From Lentinula raphanica (Eukaryota; Basidiomycota; Agaricomycetes; Agaricales; Omphalotaceae), in NCBI GenBank assembly GCA_027919835.1, contig JANVFP010000010.1:434001-498000 (forward strand): a DNA stretch of 64,000 nucleotides, in the 5' to 3' direction. The position numbers and the translations under genes were made by a program. Below are positions 52,999 to 64,000 of this stretch, piece by piece. Every line of letters starts with the position of its first letter. Positions within the stretch are counted from its first letter, which is position 1. The notes under the pieces were generated by a model. The model was not told where the DNA came from. It was given only the letters and a program-made list of their open reading frames with translations, and did no database searches.

Positions 52999-55900
52999 TC
53001 AGTTCATCTCGGCGTCAACGTCCTGAGGAGCCTGTTCGACATTCGGCAAACTCTTGACCTTGTCAGACGTCGCAGCCTGCTGCCACATTTGGCCTTGGTC
53101 CAAGATTTCTGTGATCGTTTGTACCATTTCTCTACGATTCTCGGCTTCCCTGGGATCGTCCTGAACATCTTCCCAGAGTATCGCAAGGTTGACCTCAACC
53201 TAATCAATATAGAAGGGTTAGTTTTGGCCGACAGCGAAGAATGAAGACATACCTTTTTCGCTAGCTCTTTGAATGCGACCTTGAGTGCATCCCCGACTGA
53301 TGAGCACAGTGCCGACAGTCCTTGCATGATGACATCAGCCCCTTCGTCGAATAAGTCGTCCTTTCGCTCGGAGAGGAAGGTGCGGAACACGAGCTAGACA
53401 AAGCATTGAATTCAGTTCATCAAAACAGCAAGGTTGGCAAATCACCTTTTGGCGAGCCACTGAACCCCGACCCCGTTCTTCCATGGCGAGCTCATAGCCA
53501 TCAATGAGATTGTTCTGCACATGCGGAGCCAAGCATCGGGAGATGTCCTTCTGTTGGGTGCTAATCGTTTCTCGGACAACAGCCACAACTTGTTTGAGGA
53601 CAACATCTGCTTCAGTCTTGCAAAGGCTGCCCTGCATTCGAGCGCGATCTTGGAGGCCAATGGCTGCGGATTCCGCAACATCATCGAGGAGTCGACGGAT
53701 AGCGGCTTGAACATTGCCTTCAAACTGGCCCAATAGATCTGTCTCGAAGAGCTTTCCCCAGGAAGTGGCGATATTCCTGGTAAAAGGGGCAAGAAGCTCT
53801 ACATTTAAATCGCGACGGAACGTGCCATGTCTTCGGAGGGTCGCCCTATAACTAGCCCTGTATCTCGCATATGAGTGAACACCAAGAACAATCCTGACAG
53901 AAAGCCCACCAATGCATAGCCGCAGCGAAACTGTCTGACAGTTCGACCGCTTCGTTAGCTGACTACAAGAGTTCAAATGTTAGCGTTACGGGAAAGGGAA
54001 CGAGTTAATACATACCAAAGAGGCACCGACACGGCACTTGTCTTCGAGGCCATCCTGATTCCAGACTGAGATTAGACACAGTTCGAGACCAGTTCATGGT
54101 AGACACATACTTTAAACAGATCTTGAAGTTGGGCCACACATTCTTGAATGAGCTTGCCAAAGTCCTATTGCGAAGTGAGTACAGAAATACAACAGCATCT
54201 GGGCAACAAATCTCACCTCGTTGAGTCTAGGCGCTATACCTTTGTTATTTTTCTTCGTCCCACTGTGCATTGCAAACAGTCTTTGATACTCTGCCCGACT
54301 GTTGAGGAAAGCGGTGAAGTAATCATCTTCCTCATCAGCACCAGCCGACATTGGCTCGTCATCATCGTCATCCATGATGGACTCCCATTTGTCTTGCAGA
54401 GCTCGTCGATCTTCCGGTGTGACACTGCCTATGCCACTGATGAAGCTGTTCATGTTTGTTGCAAATGTCTTCAAAGAGTCAAAGAAGTTCTTGACCGCCC
54501 GCGTGCGAGATGCAATTGTAAGGGTGTGGCACCATGCCTGGAGATCAGGGATGCCTTGTCACGAATCATCAATTCGCCGTTCATCTCATGATGACATTGG
54601 ACGAACCAGTAGAAGCCTTGTCCGAGAAACAGGTAGGTTCTCCGTCTCCTTTCACCTGCTCTGAGATAGGTATGGTTCATCAACGTCTAGACGCGACCGA
54701 GGAGATGGTAACACGTACTGGTGAGGCGTACATAGTCACGACTGGAACATGTAAACACTGGCAGATTGATGGCTTCGTAATCTGCAAGTGCAAACAATCA
54801 TCATGTAGGGTTTTGATGAATTACTCCAGCGTTGCACTCACCTCGCTGATTGAAACTACTATCAAAGTGTTCAGGATCTCTTGCTTCGGCGGCCTCATCT
54901 AGTGAAAGGGTAGTGTCATTCTCACAGGCTTGTATTCCACGTTACTCACCATCAAGTTCTTTGAGGCCTTGAGCGGGTTTAAAAATCTTGAGTTTATACA
55001 CTCATCAGATGACTATATCAAACTCACCCGTTCGAAAGTCTTCCTTCAAAACATCTCGAGAAAACTGACAAATTCACAAACATCATTTCTCATCAGAAAA
55101 AAAACAGGATGATTGAGAGGTACTTACTTCGGATCGCTTCAGGGAACACCAGCCATTCTTGGTCTTCTGAACTTTGGACAAAGACTTCTTCAGCGTGGCA
55201 ATTCGATCAATAGCATCCTTTTTCTCCTTGCGAGCTTCAGATAAACGAGCTCGCACTGCAACTATCTCGGCGCTCGTCTGCTTCTTTTTTGCTTCTATAC
55301 TCTCTACCGTGACTTCCTCAACAAGCTCCTCGACTTCGAAATCGCTGTTTCCATCTCCATTCGAAGACATTTCACTTGGTTCAGGTTCATCAGCATCGGA
55401 GTCAGGATCCCTGTCCGAGTCAGAATCTCCATCAGAATCGGAGTCCCTGTCAACGTCGCTATCTGCTTCGCTTGCGTCCGACTCATCGTTGTCGATATCA
55501 TCTTCTGAGGCTTCGTCCTCACTGTCTTGCTCAGAGACCAAGGAGCTGCTGCGTCTACGTTTCGTGGATCCTTTCTTGCCTTCGCGGTGGTTTTTTCGTT
55601 TTTTGGAGCCGCTCCCTTTCGACGCAGTACTTGCAGTGAGAACTGGAGTGAAGTCGTCACCGTTCTTCAGGGCCTCAATATGTTCTCCGTGTTCCTTCTG
55701 AATAGCGCGCAATGTTTTCAGTTGCGTCTCAAAACCTACAAGCGAAAGTGAGCAACGGTGAAACAAACCTAGCCAATTATAGCAGACCTTTGATGGATTT
55801 ATCCAGATACCTCTTCGCTGTCGTGACTTGTTCTGTCTCTTCGTTGATCTTTTCAAGTTCGCTCTCAATTTCCTCTAACTCTGGATCGTCTTCAAGGTGC

Positions 55901-58219
55901 AGTGCACTGATCACTTCGGAGCAGCTAATGTCGTCGGTCTTACTCGCTAGATCCAGATGAATCAATCATCAGACAGGTTTATAGCTTGAACTCAACTCAC
56001 CTATGAAGGTAATTGTGTGATCATGGTAGCTATCAGACAAAGTAATGTTATCACCATTCAAAGACATCAGCACATTTTGTACTCACTTCCCATCTTTCAT
56101 TCACGGAGACAAAAGAAGTCAGAGAATTTTAGACGCGACACGAAACCCAAGCGGGACACTCACCCACTATCAAGGATCATTTAGTTATACTAATATGAGT
56201 TATATGATAGAACTCACTTTTAAGCTGCATTTTGAACGCGTCACCAAGAAGGTCGCGTGCAGTCTTGTCATCGACAGCTCTATCAATGGACATGATTTTA
56301 ACGGAGACAACACGACAGTAGAAGAACGAGAATTACCGTGTGATCTAAAGAAAGGATGCGAGTGGTATAAGAACCAATCAGTTTTCAGTCGCCCGCGAAT
56401 CGTGTCCCGGTCTTACAGGTGCGAGGATCCAAATACACTATGGAAATAGAGTGTCAAACTGGTGAAAGGAACGAGACAGTCGTCATCTACTCACCTGGGC
56501 TCTTTTCATGTAGTCCTTTGCAATCGAATTTCGGGCAGCATTTGCATCGGCAACACCTAAATAGGAGATAAGACGGTTCTTATTTCTCACCTGAGCTTGC
56601 ATCACTGACCAGGAAGATCGACGAGAACGCATCCTGAAGAAAGGCATTCGGCCGGGCATCGAACATTGACCTGCCGAATGAGCGGCCAAAAAGCCGGCGC
56701 ATTGGCATCTTTGGTCTTATCTTTGTTCTTGCTAGCACCGGCTGCCTCCCGAACTTTGTCCATGAGAGATTTCTCATCTTGTTTCTTCTTCTTGTCCTTT
56801 TTGCCGCGGCTCTGATCCTTCGAGTCGATGTACTTGGCTATCTCCTCGCCGAATTGTCGAGAGTTTCGAGCGGATATATGCTTGGTGCTGCCCAAAAGCA
56901 GGGCGATCCCTGTCATCGTCATTATTCAATGCCAATAGTCAAATCTAAACATGAAGCTGAACACACTGGGATCATGAGCGATGATCTGGTCGGAAGACAT
57001 GGTGACCAGTCGTTCTTGACTCAGTGTCGGGTAGACAGCATGTACCTGGATTTTGTTCAATGAGGCATGATACAGCGTAAATCGAGATGTGAACACCAAC
57101 TTTCTGCCATGCAACCCCGGCATCACTCTTAAGATCGTTGGTTCGTTTGAGACTACCGTCTTCTTCAATCAAATCGGACTGCAAAATTCTTGTTTCCATT
57201 CGGCAACGCTCAAAAACGAAACGTCGGCGTCAATGGTACGCTTGGAATGATGTGCTATTTCCGTGACAACTGCAAAGACTCAGTTAGGTATCCGTTGAGC
57301 CTTCAGTCATAGACACCTACCTGCGGTACAAGCTACAAGAAGGATAATGATAGGGGATTAGAGATAGATGGATTGGGGAAGCATGAATAGGTACCTCGCA
57401 TGCCGGAAGTCGGGACGATATTATCTGACACCTGTGTTCAGTATTAAGTCATTCAAGCACAAGTGATGCATACCATCAAGCAGCGCATTCAAAATAGACG
57501 ATTTTCCAGCTCCAGTGGCTGTATGCCGACAATTTATCAGCAGAGAAGGTTACATAGTCATGAATTCGAAGACATACCACCGCAAATAGCAATTAGCGTT
57601 TTTGGAGTTGTTTGAGCTTGTAGACTGCGAGTGTCACGAATCTCGGTTGATGGTCAACATCAAAAGCTTCAATTTAGACGTACTTGGCCAGATCCCGGTT
57701 CCAAACTTCCTGACGAAGTTTGCTTCCCAGAGTCAGTTTGTTCATGAAGACTTTCAAGCAGTTGACCATCTCCATTCCCTCCCTCAGCGCCGCCTCTGAC
57801 GAATACGGAATTTCATCGGCAGATGGATAGACAGTGTAGTTCTTGCTGCGAACTAATGCCGTCGATGTAGGTGGTGGGAGCGCGTTTCCAGTCTCGCAAG
57901 AGATGGGAAAACGCGCGTCGTTAGTCGACTAAGAGAAGCGTAATCAGTTATAGTCGGAAAACTGTGATACTAATATTGTCCCAATACTCACGGGCTCGAT
58001 GTTCAGTTCTTGTTTAACGTGCACATTTGAAGCCGAAGCAGTGGTAGCTGTAGATGAAGTAAGTGGTGCAAGAGGAATTTTGGCCTCTTGCGGTTCGGAT
58101 TTGACCTGACGGTGAGAAGCAGAAGCGGGAAGATTGCGGTTATGAGAGCAATTGACTAGATAAGATGTCAAACTTACAACAGGAAACATTGTATTGAAGA
58201 TGTTCTCTTTTTGATTCAT
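52999..58219 (-). CDS. Dynamin-related nuclear GTPase, SLIP-GC-like
   Basis: A long gene with more than fifteen exons and about 1,000 residues. The short N-terminus (MNQKENIFNTMFPV, then VKSEPQEAKIPL and VKQELNIEP) carries two SUMO-consensus sites. The G domain begins with YPSADEIPYSSEAALREGM and LRQEVWNRDLA. It shows the P-loop region (IAICGGxGAGKSSILNALLD, with the codons around the intron near 57510-57600 giving AGKSSILNALLD), the switch-I segment TSGMRACTAVVTEI, and the DxxG switch (CVLVDLPGVADANAARN). A coiled coil with a KRKNHREGKKGSTKRRR nuclear signal and a long Asp/Ser/Glu repeat lies at 55300-55640. The C-terminal region is helical (LKSFSRDVLKEDF-type) and ends NVEQAPQDVDAEMN. Animal SLIP-GC protects genome integrity in B cells; fungal members are unstudied. 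Exon junctions are mostly approximate. Confidence 0.75.
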
Positions 58220-58589
58220 TTGATTAGAAGAAACGCGTCTCGAGGGCGCGAAAACGTTTGGTTGTGGATGTGGTGCAGGAAAGGAAGGAGTGGGTCCATC
58301 AACAAAGCCAAACTGATAAACTCAATGGAGTGACGCAACGCGTCACACATGTGACCTTTTGGTGATGAGTCGACCCTTCGCATCACCCCACCCCTCTCCA
58401 CCCTTGATTCGAAAATTACAATTCATTTTGGAGTACTGTTAGCAGCTGGTAACCTCTAGGCTCTGGTAACCCCTCCGCAATAACTTCCCAATCAAAGTCT
58501 AAAGGGCTTTTCACTTCTATCAGGCGACATTTTAAATCATGAAACCTGCTCCAGAGTTGAGTATATTATAATTTATTACACTTTCAAAA
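58220..58589. other. Intergenic, promoter of the GTPase gene
   Basis: 370 bp; 5' flank of the GTPase gene and 3' flank of the disordered-protein gene. No gene seen. Confidence 0.35.
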
Positions 58590-61015
58590 TTACAATTTCT
58601 GAGGAAGCCAATGTCCCTTCGAGCTTAAGCTCTTCGCCACATCAGCCTCAGCTGTAGATCCATAGCCAGACCAGTCGGGTGTGGCAGCCGCTCGTCTACT
58701 CGCAGTAAGCCCTAAAAGGAGCTCCCGTCCCTGCAAGAAACGAGGCATCTCTTCAACTAGTGGATCTTCGCAATCTACCTCCGACGAGCCGCGAGCTTCG
58801 AGCGGATCACTGAAGAGGATACAAGGCGCAACCTCTTCGACGTCCATTCCAAAACCTGGATCAGACGCCATCGCCATATTGTCATCGAAATTTTGTTGCT
58901 GGTAGTCCCATTTAGAGGCGTCTTCGTGTTCTTCATCAGTCTCTTCGTGATACGAGTGTTGCTCTCGCATATCATACAGCTCGTCTTGTATCACTTCCAA
59001 AGTATAGTTGTCGTCAGGCATTTCTTGAGGTGCCCAATTCATGGGATTGGAACCATCATGATTGAAGAACTGGAAATCGTTGTATTCGTTCTCGCATCCG
59101 AAGTTGCTTTGCATTGGTGGTGGAGCATCGACTCGTGGTGGTATGTAAAAGTCATACGGATAAGAAATGCCTGATGTATACGGGCCAGGTTGAACTTGCT
59201 GTTCTGCATCAGTACCGTTTACAACTGGATCTGAAAATGTAAGGGGGTCCCACGGGTTGGGTGTATCGTGAGATTCGTCAACCATATGGACCACGTCGAT
59301 TTCGGATGAGAGACAGAAGGGAGAATCACTATGCGCATGTGGTGATTGAAGCATCCGAGGAGCCACCCAGACTTCAAATATAGGATTTTGGACCGGTGGG
59401 TCAGGTGGTCGAACTTGCAACAGCGGAGAAGGTGACGCAACGAATGGTAGATCTTGAGTCGGTGTAACTGGCACAGGATGCGGCCCCAGCGTCGGAAAGT
59501 ATTTCGAAGTAAGATGAGGAATGCGATTTTCGGTCCGGCCAGCGAGACCTTGCTGAGATGCAGACTGAGAAGGGGCTAAGGAGCTACTGATTTGTGAAGT
59601 TATATCCTGCTCGTGAGCCTCCGTTGTAGTGACCACTTCCCGTTGTTCTTCTATATTCTTGATCTTCGGCCCCCATTGGGAGTCTTGTACCTTGAGAACT
59701 ACGCTTTCGTTATGCTTCGGGGGTGAAGATGAACCTTTTGAAGGAAGAATGAATCCTTCACGTTCAATATCCCAGACTTCAGATGCAGCTCGTGCAATTG
59801 GTGCTTCAGTTCCAGGGTCGGAGGAAGATACGGTGGAAATGGCAGGACTTTTCAATTTAGCTTGGTCAGGATATTTCCCTGTTTTCTGAGTTTGCGGCTT
59901 GGGTGGCGTCGAAGGAGCTGAACTGCTTCCGGATGATGACGAGTTACTCGAATGTTCTTGCAAGGCCGGTTTTGCGCGACGAGAAGTCCCTTTAAGAAAA
60001 ACAGATTCTTGGAAGGTAGAGGGTTTTACAACTTCAAAAGAGTCCACGTCATTATTTAAGCTACGGGGAATTCTGAGAGAGTGCATAACGAACCTTTACT
60101 CTGTTTCTTGCTAACTTGAGTCACAGCGGAAGCTTTGCCTCTGTTGAACACGCCTAACGCGGGCGTAGGGACCTTATAGAGTAATCTGTCAAGCGCTCGC
60201 CGTAGAACACGAGGCTTGCACTCACCGTTAGTCGATTCTTCCCGACATTGGTTGTTTTAAATCCGTGCATAAGGGCTAATCCAGGTGCATCCTGAGATGT
60301 CCTCTTTCGCTTGCCGCTCTTTCCCCTTGTGTCTTCAGGCTGTTCGTTGTCCTTGTCGGCAATATCTTCAATGACTTCAGCTCGTACTATCTCTCGTTTC
60401 GCCCGCTTCCTGTCGCGACGTTCTGCCAGTCCTGCAACATGGATCCATATCGACAGATATGAACAAGACATTGCATGAAGACTGACTTTGTTTTATTTCA
60501 TCATCCTCATCAGTAGGCTTCTCTCGTCGTTTCTTGGGACGTTCTCGTTTCTTGCTATCATCGGGATTTGATTCAGGTTTCGCTTTCGGAGCATCATTTG
60601 TCTTCTTTGATCGTTTGGGAGAACGTTTTGCAGTCATTGGTTCATCGCGAGCTTTAGGGTTTCGTGGTATCAGTACGGGAGTGGAAAAACCAACGACTCT
60701 ATCTTCTGGCAGAGGATCCTTCAGCTTTGAGTTGTGCGTGTTACTTGAATTGTCCCATAAATTGCGACCTTCCTCGGCGTAATATTTGGCATGTTGTTTC
60801 TGCGTGTCCACAAAGGACGAGATGAAATGGTTTTTGTCAATCTTTGGAATGCTTGTCAGTTCGAGAGTAGGTTGGGCGAGCATTGGTGCCGCGGAACATG
60901 AAGGAAATTCGCAAGGTCGTGTACACGGCGTCTGAGACATACGAGCTCCCGAAATTGTCCGAGCGTCAAACACAGGCCATGCCGCCATCGTTGTTGGCAA
61001 CTTCGACAAGAACAA
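58590..61015 (-). CDS. Long intrinsically disordered nuclear protein, unknown
   Basis: About four exons, roughly 750 residues. N-terminus (MFLSKLPTTMAAWPVFDART or, from the second ATG, MAAWPVFDARTISGARMSQT) with several Cys (TPCTRPCEFPSC). A very basic region follows: KRSPKRSKKTNDAPKAK, KKRERPKKRREKP and RRDRKRAKREIVRAE, nuclear-localisation-like. An adenine/ribose-like short block LALMHGFKTTNVGKNRLTV lies at the next junction. The last exon (58590-about 59995) is almost wholly disordered, rich in S, P, Q, D and E, with aromatic-acidic patches (YDFYIPPRVDAPPP, NWAPQEMPDDNYTLEV). No catalytic domain is visible. The mixture of NLS, acidic and aromatic-rich low complexity suits a chromatin or transcription cofactor, but that is inference. 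No homologue recognised. Confidence 0.6.
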
Positions 61016-61249
61016 TGTAGAGTGGTATCATGAATTCGTGAGATATAGCGTGAATTACAGTAAGCAACAGGTCATGACAAAATAGTAAATGAGTAGATAG
61101 AATAGACGGGGAAGCAATTACATAGAATGCATAAAAAACTACGGATACAACCTGGCGCTGACCAAAACCGTATGATACCCAGCGTACGACATCTTACAGT
61201 ATATCGAAGAGTTGCGGCCTACACGAATGATTGGAGGTACAGAAAGCGG

Positions 61250-63070
61250 TTATTGCTCCTTCTTGGTTTTCATCTGTATACCAGAGAAATTTGGTTCCGA
61301 ACCAGACTCGATATGCGGCAGAGGGTGACTGTCAAGCACAGGAGAAGAATTCGAAGAATCAGAGCTGTCATGAGTGAGAGACGGTAGGTTGTCTTCGCTA
61401 GTAATACGTGATAACGTTGAGATGGAATCGTCGGTAGGACTTGAACGACCTGACCGCGCTTGTGCAGTCTCGGCGAGTTCTTTGCGGAGAGCTTCCAGTT
61501 CACGCTCGAATCTGCCAAGCTATGAATAGACGGCAGACAACCTATGTTTGTGAACTCACTTTCTCCCGAAGACTTCAATGTAAAATCCTCCACCATTCCA
61601 TACACTGACAGAAAAGATGAATATGAGGAAGGCGCCACTCCAGAACGGAGAATCATAGAGCACATAAACAGCAGGCAACTCTGTTACAACGCTGTAAACT
61701 GTATACACCCGTCAGTTACATAGAAAGTTAGCATATCATAAACCTACTGAGTTGGCCAAACATGAATGCTGGAATACGGGTATTTGGAGGTATACTGCAC
61801 AGGGCCTTGCCAATGACACCCCGCTTGTTATTTAACATCCATGACATGGACGTCGTTCGTTGGCCTGATTCGATCTTCTCCCTGCGGTCGACGAGAACAA
61901 ACTAGAAGAGAACATGAACAGATAATAGAAGTCGCAATTGAAGAGACGAACCTTCCAATAGAGGAGCTGCCATACCAGGTCTAGATAAAATTTCATGTGG
62001 AAACAGTAACGAGAACAAAACATGATGCACGTACATATGCCTCCACTGAGAATGAGTGCATGTAGAGGGTTCAAATGTGGTAGCTCTTGGAGAGCAGGGA
62101 ATCGCTCCTCGGCATTGGGATAGAAATGTCTGAAAAGCAGTTCGAGCTAGATCGAAACCAATGAACAGAGGTATGTACCTGATAACCGTAAAGGAAAAGG
62201 GCCCATAAATATGCACGAAGAGGCTGGTAACCTTATCTTGATCGTGGAATACAAGGCTATTTCTCCAAGTGATAACCGCACTCGCAAGACTGCCGTGACT
62301 CAGACAGTAGCATGCGACGAGCAAAGCAGGAGACCCAGGGAAGAACCAGATATACATGAAGTTCAGGATGGTGACATAATAGCAGAGGTCGAATAGAAAA
62401 TAATGCCAGGCTCGTTTTTTGTAGATGTAGGCACGGAGAGGTAGGAGGTAGAGGCCTTGCACTGTGTAAGCTATGTGAACCCATCTACAAGCGATAAGCA
62501 TCGATTCGCGCACGTCGTAGTGGAGGACGCACTGAGGAGCTAGCCCGAACATGAGAGCAGAAAATAGCAAGGACATTACACCGAAAAAGAAGGAAATCTT
62601 TTCGCGTGTCCGGACGACCTTTGCTGACTGCCATGAGCTCGCAAGCTTGGTCATTCGCGAGGATACCTGAAAGTCACATTGACGCGGTTATCAAGTTGGT
62701 GACACGGATTGCACGCACTTTGAGCTTGAAACTCTTTACTTCTTTCTCAAAATTCTCGGCTATCTGGTCACCAGCGACCGAAAAGTCGCGCATTTTGAGT
62801 GCCTCTTCTGCTTTCATTTTGAGTCTATCAGAGTGCCGTTGGAGCTTCCGTTGTAGCAGATCCACATGTGAGTCGAAGAACGTTTCCATCGTGTCTGTGC
62901 AGCGTATGAGCATAAAAATGTTTAAGATGCATTAATGTTATACCTAGTAGAGTGAATGCGCTACTCCAGTCAGTCATATCTTCACGTTTGAATCGCTCGA
63001 TGCGATCTGAGAAATAATTCTTTCCCCCATTCCCGTTTAAAGGTGGGGTAGTTGGTCGTGAATTTATCAT
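61250..63070 (-). CDS. GPC1: Glycerophosphocholine acyltransferase Gpc1 (DUF2838)
   Basis: About six exons and 430 residues. N-terminus MINSRPTTPPLNGNGGKNYF, then DRIERFKREDMTDWSSAFTL and a coiled coil (HVDLLQRKLQRHSDRLKM). The DUF2838 membrane domain has eight or so helices, with the marker blocks FFFGVMSLLFSALMFG, WVHIAYTVQGLYLLPLRAY, FDLCYYVTILNFMYIWFF, YCLSHGSLASAVITWRNSLV and HDQDKVTSLFVHIYGPFSF. The last helical part includes LTELPAVYVLYDSPFWSGAF. The C-terminal tail has FERELEALRKELAETAQA (coiled coil) and Ser-rich sequence ending MKTKKEQ. Gpc1 transfers an acyl group to glycerophosphocholine, giving lysophosphatidylcholine for phosphatidylcholine salvage. Confidence 0.92.
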
Positions 63071-63412
63071 TGTTCGTCGAATTGTCGTATTTGGCTAACC
63101 AAAAACAGCGAATTGACCGGGGCCACTTTTCGTGGACAATTGTTCTGTTCTGATTGTCGAGGAGGATGGTGGTCAATATAAGGAGATAAATGCAGGTGGT
63201 GGTGGTTGTGTTGTGGCAATAGCAGAGGGTCCTGTCCTTTCGTGGCCTGTTGGGGCCAAGTTGTCAAGTTACAAATTGAAATGTCAGCCACGTGGAATGT
63301 CGCTGCACGTCCATCACATCACGCTCTCAGCCCTTCTCAGCCTTTCACATCAGTTCACATCTTAGTACAGCGTTTATCATACAGGTAAGTAATTGACATC
63401 CGTGCTTTCGTA
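63071..63412. other. Intergenic, promoter of GPC1
   Basis: 342 bp between GPC1 and the next minus-strand gene. No gene seen. Confidence 0.35.
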
Positions 63413-64000
63413 TTATCCAGTATCAGCTATCGAATCAACGCCTTCAATCAATTCAGCTTGTCTTTCCTCGACTTGTGCAGCTTCGGCTCTTCTCGCTACG
63501 TCTTCAATGAACTGCAAGTGTTGTCGATACACATGCAGTGCATATTGAACCACGGGTTTCTCTTGAGGGTTGATGTAGTTGACAACCTCGTCGAAGGGGA
63601 TCAGGAATGATTCAAACCCCTGCTCGTCAGGCATTCCAACGCCTTTGTGATGTACCTAAACGATCAACAATGAGAGACGAAGCAGGGATCACAACGGAAC
63701 GAACGCTAGGCCAAGAACCGCAGTTAGTCGAGCAACTTGATCAGTACACTATGCATGCCATTGTTGCCAATTAATTTCGAAAGGATATGTACTCACAGGG
63801 TTATCGGGAATTTGACCAATGAACCAAGAAACGAAATACTCTCCTCCAGTATCAACGAGTCTCCCTCGACGATTTCTCGGACCCCACTTTCGTGCGGTTA
63901 TATAAATAGGCTCAGTATCAGGTTTGAGTGCAAGTTCACGTTCAGCCGGGGGAATGGGCTGCTTATGGATTTTATACAGTGGAAGAAATTCAATCTCGTA
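63413..64000 (-). CDS. Unknown protein, 3' part
   Basis: The gene enters from the right edge and ends at 63413. The upstream exon reads from the edge: YEIEFLPLYKIHKQPIPPAE, then ARKWGPRNRRGRLVDTGGEY and FVSWFIGQIPDNP up to a GTGAGT donor near 63800. The last exon starts at a CGTTTAG acceptor near 63656 with VHHKGVGMPDEQGFESFLIP, then INPQEKPVVQYALHVYRQHL and a helical, acidic end (ARRAEAAQVEERQAELIEGV). A small exon may exist between them (63690-63730). I do not recognise the family. The helical C-terminus may be a coiled coil. Confidence 0.5.

Noticed and set aside
55174..55701. Plus-strand Ser-rich frame of 175 codons
   Set aside because: Antisense shadow of the Asp/Ser repeat in the nuclear GTPase gene; Asp and Glu codons read as Ser-rich on the other strand.
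1..64000. tRNA, rRNA, CRISPR or bacterial operon features
   Set aside because: None recognised by eye; the dense spliceosomal introns exclude a prokaryotic origin, so CRISPR and operons are not expected.

Overview
The window is nuclear DNA of a filamentous basidiomycete, most likely an Agaricomycete. Genes are split by many short introns (mostly 48-65 nt, GTRNGT donors, CTNAC-like branch sites). The proteome is basidiomycete: a GPC1/DUF2838 acyltransferase, Agaricomycete-type BTB proteins with the TRAWALAS and QWSVVK signatures, an Asx-homology protein and a SLIP-GC-like nuclear GTPase. Genes lie densely on both strands with short intergenic gaps. Gene models below were joined by hand from splice signals and family conservation; exon junctions are inferred, not transcript-supported.

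Layout. 1-10 kb: ceramide synthase C-terminus, ESCRT-III Snf7, Nem1 phosphatase, a small mitochondrial protein, mitoribosomal uL30m, an ASXH protein, UCH37 and MOB1. 10-14.5 kb: a BTB gene, a decayed fragment of a BTB relative, and sparse sequence. 14.5-29.2 kb: ELP2 of Elongator, a large eIF4A-like protein whose helicase motifs are nearly all destroyed, an RRM protein, FMC1, SUA5, an HMG-box protein, a DUF302-like protein and the DEAD-box helicase DBP8. 29.8-31 kb: a second intact BTB gene, paralogous to the one at 10.3-11.7 kb and with the same exon structure, down to a four-codon last exon.

31.7-40.3 kb is the unstable part. A gene for a membrane-anchored or secreted protein is cut by a 5,160-bp Ty1/copia retrotransposon whose two 320-bp LTRs are identical and whose flanks carry a 5-bp target duplication. 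Degenerate relatives of the interrupted gene lie on both sides, followed by an inverted, broken copy of the 5' part of ELP2.

40.4-64 kb returns to housekeeping genes: holo-ACP synthase and IBA57 (3' ends overlapping on opposite strands), PET191/COA5, a Ure2-like GST, a class II aldolase-domain protein, a DAL5/TNA1-type MFS transporter, an MCUR1/DUF1640 protein, PYM and GPN3 (divergent, 96 bp apart), a His-rich small protein, a SLIP-GC-like GTPase, a long disordered nuclear protein, GPC1 and a partial unknown gene. Several genes serve mitochondria (uL30m, FMC1, holo-ACP synthase, IBA57, COA5, DUF1640). Others serve tRNA modification (ELP2, SUA5), ubiquitin or chromatin regulation (UCH37, ASXH, HMG) and RNA processing or ribosome biogenesis (DBP8, PYM, RRM). 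I see no operon-like pathway linkage.
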